Origin: Streptomyces sp. Tue6028
Lineage (GTDB): Bacteria; Actinomycetota; Actinomycetes; Streptomycetales; Streptomycetaceae
Length of the DNA: 64,000 bases
Assembly: GCF_002300165.1 (NCBI RefSeq)
Contig: NZ_MLCE01000006.1
Span: 1-64,000, forward strand
Reading direction: 5' to 3'
The notes under the pieces: model-generated
The model's input: the letters and a program-made list of their open reading frames with translations, nothing else
Told to the model about the DNA's origin: nothing
Databases searched by the model: none
Translations under genes and position numbers: made by a program
Shown here: positions 61,492 through 64,000 of the stretch, in pieces
Layout: each line of letters starts with the position of its first letter
How positions within the stretch are numbered: position 1 is the first letter of the stretch

Positions 61492-63117
61492 GTGGCCCGG
61501 CGCCCCCTCCCCCGCATTCTCAGCAACGGCAGCGCGCAGATCGCCCGAAGCCGGGAGCTGGCCAGGACGGCGGCCGACAGCGCCACCGATGTCCTCCACC
61601 CGCTGATCACGATCACCCGTGGACTGGGCCGGCTGGCCGGGGCCGGACGGCGCAAGTGGGCCGACACCCCCAAGGACCGGCGCGGGCCGCTGCTGTTCCT
61701 GGCGGCCTCCGCGGTCCTGGTCGTGGCTCTGCTGCCGTACGGACCGCTGCTCGCCGCCATCAGCCTGATGGCGGCGGCAGCGTGGACCGGACGCGAACGC
61801 GCGGCGCCCGAGCCCACGGGCCCCGACGAGTCCCAGATCCAGCGCCTCCAGTCGCTGTACGAGGCCCTGGTCCCGTACTTCTCGACGGCCGAGGACCCCG
61901 CTCCCCTGTACGCCCACGGCGGCGACTGGGAGAAGGCCTTCACCTCGTTCGAGTTCGACGACGACGGACGCGTGTCCCGTCTCCTCGTCCGCTATCCGGC
62001 GTACTTCACGGACGGCGAGGCGGAGTCCCGGGCCCGGATCGAGCAGTTGCTGCACGCGAAGTCGGGGCGCGGCCGCGAGTACCACTTCGCGTGGGACGAG
62101 GAGGGCAACGAACTCACGGTCGACGTGCTGCCTCCCCTCCCCACCGACATCGCCGCCCAGCGCTTCGTCACCGCGCCGGGCGAGACGGTCCTCGGATTCA
62201 CCGACCCCGCCGACGTCCAGCGCACGCTGCCCCTCACCCACGGCGCGGAGCAGCGGGACGTCCCGCCCGTCGTCTGGCGCACGGGTGTCCGCTCGACCGA
62301 GCCGCACCTGCTGATCGCGGGCCAGCCCGGCAGCGGCACGACCACCCTGCTGCGCTCCATCGCCCTCCAGGCCCTCCAGCACGGCGACGTGGTCGTCGTC
62401 GAGGGCGCGGGCACCGGCGAGTACGCCTGCCTGACCGGCAGGGACGGTGTGCTGGCCGTCGAGTGCGCGCCGTCCGGGGCTCTCGCGAGCCTCGAGTGGG
62501 TGGCGCACGAGACGGAGCGGCGGCTGATCGCGGCGAACCGCGCCCGGCAGGCGGGGCACCCCGCTCCGGACGACGTCAAGAACCCGTTGTGGATCCTGCT
62601 GGACCGGCCCAGCGCTCTGGGTCACCTCGCCGCAGCCGACGGGCGCAACGACCCGCAGGGGCTCCTCCAGGTCCCCCTCCGCCACGGCAGGGCGGCCGGC
62701 GTCATGGTGGTGGTGGCGGAGCACTTCGACAGCCTCGACTGCCTCAGCGACGCCGTGCGGCAGCACACCCGCGCGCGCGTGGTGCTCGGCGCGGCGTCCT
62801 CCGAGCAGTTGGAAGCGGTGCTCGGGGCCCCGCCGCACACCACGCCGACCCGGGACGTCCCGCCCGGGCGCGGCTACGCCCGGCTCGGGAGCGGGCCCGT
62901 CCTCCGGCTCCAGGTTCCGGCGACTCCGGACCCGTACGACGACACGACCAGCGAGGCGCAACGGCAGGCCGTGCTCGACCTGCTTCCCGGACGGACGACT
63001 CCGGGTGCCCCGGACACCCGGCCCGTCGAGGCGCTCCCCGCGGAGGCGCAGCCTGCGAAGTCCGTCACCGCGGACTCCCAGCCCACGGCGTCCCTCCCGG
63101 TGGTGGCCGAGGGCTGA
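61492..63117 (+). CDS. sffA: SffA, SpoIIIE/FtsK-like septal DNA translocase homologue
   Basis: A 541-residue protein. Two transmembrane helices lie at about 66-97, and the FtsK-like ATPase domain covers roughly 245-500. The Walker A position reads AGQPGSGTTTLLRS, so the usual lysine is Thr283. A Walker B-like WILLDRPSAL and VVVAEHFDSL follow. The C-terminal 50 residues are low-complexity. In S. coelicolor, SffA is reported to act at sporulation septa. The GTG at 61492 has AGGAG 6 bases upstream. A strong terminator follows. Confidence 0.88.
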   Translation: MARRPLPRILSNGSAQIARSRELARTAADSATDVLHPLITITRGLGRLAGAGRRKWADTPKDRRGPLLFLAASAVLVVALLPYGPLLAAISLMAAAAWTGRERAAPEPTGPDESQIQRLQSLYEALVPYFSTAEDPAPLYAHGGDWEKAFTSFEFDDDGRVSRLLVRYPAYFTDGEAESRARIEQLLHAKSGRGREYHFAWDEEGNELTVDVLPPLPTDIAAQRFVTAPGETVLGFTDPADVQRTLPLTHGAEQRDVPPVVWRTGVRSTEPHLLIAGQPGSGTTTLLRSIALQALQHGDVVVVEGAGTGEYACLTGRDGVLAVECAPSGALASLEWVAHETERRLIAANRARQAGHPAPDDVKNPLWILLDRPSALGHLAAADGRNDPQGLLQVPLRHGRAAGVMVVVAEHFDSLDCLSDAVRQHTRARVVLGAASSEQLEAVLGAPPHTTPTRDVPPGRGYARLGSGPVLRLQVPATPDPYDDTTSEAQRQAVLDLLPGRTTPGAPDTRPVEALPAEAQPAKSVTADSQPTASLPVVAEG

Positions 63118-63144
63118 GACTCCCATCCCCTTCCGCACCTTCCC

Positions 63145-63182
63145 ATCAGGCCTGAGCCGACGTCCCTCGGCTCGGGCCTGAT
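63145..63182. terminator. 16-bp stem bidirectional terminator
   Basis: A 16-bp stem (63145-63160 against 63167-63182, one G-U pair) with a 6-base loop lies between the convergent sffA and aminotransferase-fold genes. Confidence 0.85.
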
Positions 63183-63250
63183 GCTGTTGAAGCCCGGTGC
63201 GCGTGGCGGCGTGGCCCTCGGCCGTACGGCTTCGGGGGCTTCGGGGGCCG

Positions 63251-64000
63251 CTACGCCACGAACGTGCGCGGCGCCTCGTTCCCGGTGCTCGCACCGCTCT
63301 CGACCAGGCGGGCCGCCGCCGCCAGGCGCACCGCGGCCTCCTCGGCCACCGCGCCGCCCACGGTGAACGGCAGGCGTACATAGCCCTCGAAGGCGCCGTC
63401 CACACCGAAGCGGGGGCCGGAGGGGACGCGTACGCCGACGCGTTCGCCCATCTCGGCCAGCCGGGAGCCGGACAGCCCGCCGGTCCGCACCCACAGCGTG
63501 AGGCCGCCCCGGGGCACCGAGAACTCCCAGCCGGGCAGCTCACGCCGCACCGCGGCCACCAGGGCGTCGCGGTTCTCCCGGGCCTGCCCGCGCCGGATGT
63601 CCACGGCCTGCTCCCAGCCTCCGGTGCTGAGCAGCCAGTTCACGGCGAGCTGCTCCAGCACGGGTGTGCCCAGGTCGGCGTAGGCGCGGGCGGCGACCAG
63701 GCTGCGGATGACGTCGGGAGCGGCGCGCACCCAGCCGATCCGCATCCCGGCCCAGAAGGCCTTGCTCGCGGAGCCGACGGTGATGACGGTCGATCCCGCG
63801 GGGTCGAAGCCGCACACCGGGCGCGGCATGTCCAGCCCGTCCTCCAGATGCAGCTCGCTCATCGTCTCGTCGACGACGAGCACGGTGCCCGCCGAGCGTG
63901 CCGCCTCCACGAGCCCCCGCCGCCGGCTCTCGTCCGCGAGGGCGCCGGTCGGGTTGTGGAAGTCGGCGACCACGTAGGCGAGACGGGGGGCCGCGTCGCG
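63251..64000 (-). CDS. PLP aminotransferase-fold protein, probably MocR/PdxR-type regulator (partial)
   Basis: This is the C-terminal 249 residues of a class-I aminotransferase-fold protein whose N-terminus lies beyond the right edge. It has VADFHNPTGALADESRRR (the NPTG motif), VVDETMSELHL and the PLP lysine in VGSASKAFWAGMRIGW. That lysine context is common in GntR-aminotransferase (MocR/PdxR) regulators, and a GntR-type gene follows sffA in S. coelicolor as I recall; a plain aminotransferase cannot be excluded without the N-terminus. Confidence 0.8.
   Translation of the reverse strand, partial: RDAAPRLAYVVADFHNPTGALADESRRRGLVEAARSAGTVLVVDETMSELHLEDGLDMPRPVCGFDPAGSTVITVGSASKAFWAGMRIGWVRAAPDVIRSLVAARAYADLGTPVLEQLAVNWLLSTGGWEQAVDIRRGQARENRDALVAAVRRELPGWEFSVPRGGLTLWVRTGGLSGSRLAEMGERVGVRVPSGPRFGVDGAFEGYVRLPFTVGGAVAEEAAVRLAAAARLVESGASTGNEAPRTFVA

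Overview
This window is high-GC actinobacterial DNA, almost certainly from a Streptomyces chromosome. The signs are strong third-position G/C bias, GTG and TTG starts, genus-typical genes (a conservon, the smeA-sffA sporulation pair, mycothiol-dependent formaldehyde oxidation) and a 16S rRNA leader at the left edge. From memory, crr-ptsI and smeA-sffA lie fairly close together in S. coelicolor, so the frame looks like core chromosome carrying accessory catabolic operons. No insertion sequence, integrase, tRNA or CRISPR array was seen.

Layout. 1-313 holds the promoters and leader of an rRNA operon running off the left edge on the minus strand; crr-ptsI (PTS enzymes IIA and I) face away from it. 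2.7-13.5 kb holds an MFS exporter with a hypothetical partner, a divergent MocR-type regulator, acetoacetyl-CoA synthetase, a GH31 glucosidase, a Nudix hydrolase and a DUF35-thiolase pair. 13.6-18.1 kb holds an EAL-CBS-GGDEF protein with altered catalytic motifs and glpF-glpK. 18.2-26.3 kb holds a conservon (cvnA-B-C-D) with a full-length hydantoinase/5-oxoprolinase gene between cvnC and cvnD.

27.5-41.9 kb is a choline-to-glycine island: choline oxidase, betaine-aldehyde dehydrogenase, a Rieske betaine-type demethylase with separate ferredoxin and reductase genes, a dimethylglycine/sarcosine dehydrogenase, a monomeric sarcosine oxidase, a permease, and mycothiol-dependent formaldehyde removal. 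An IclR regulator sits inside it. A paired site of about 40 bp occurs at both the IclR/ferredoxin promoter and the main operon promoter, which suggests one regulon.

42.0-49.3 kb is a three-gene SMC-like operon with the subunit order and sizes of a MukBEF/Wadjet JetABC complex but no JetD nuclease in the window; it is the best candidate for an under-described system. 49.4-55.1 kb is a FadR-type regulator diverging from MFS transporter, DUF1445 cyclase and pxpABC (prokaryotic 5-oxoprolinase). 55.4-58.7 kb is a tightly coupled glycosyltransferase-glycosyltransferase-SGNH hydrolase operon. 58.8-64.0 kb holds a HEAT-like protein, an ankyrin protein, smeA-sffA, and a PLP-dependent aminotransferase-fold gene cut by the right edge.

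Intergenic DNA carries several small tandem repeats (periods 24, 27, 30, 42 and 45 bp, all multiples of three) and long perfect hairpins between convergent genes.
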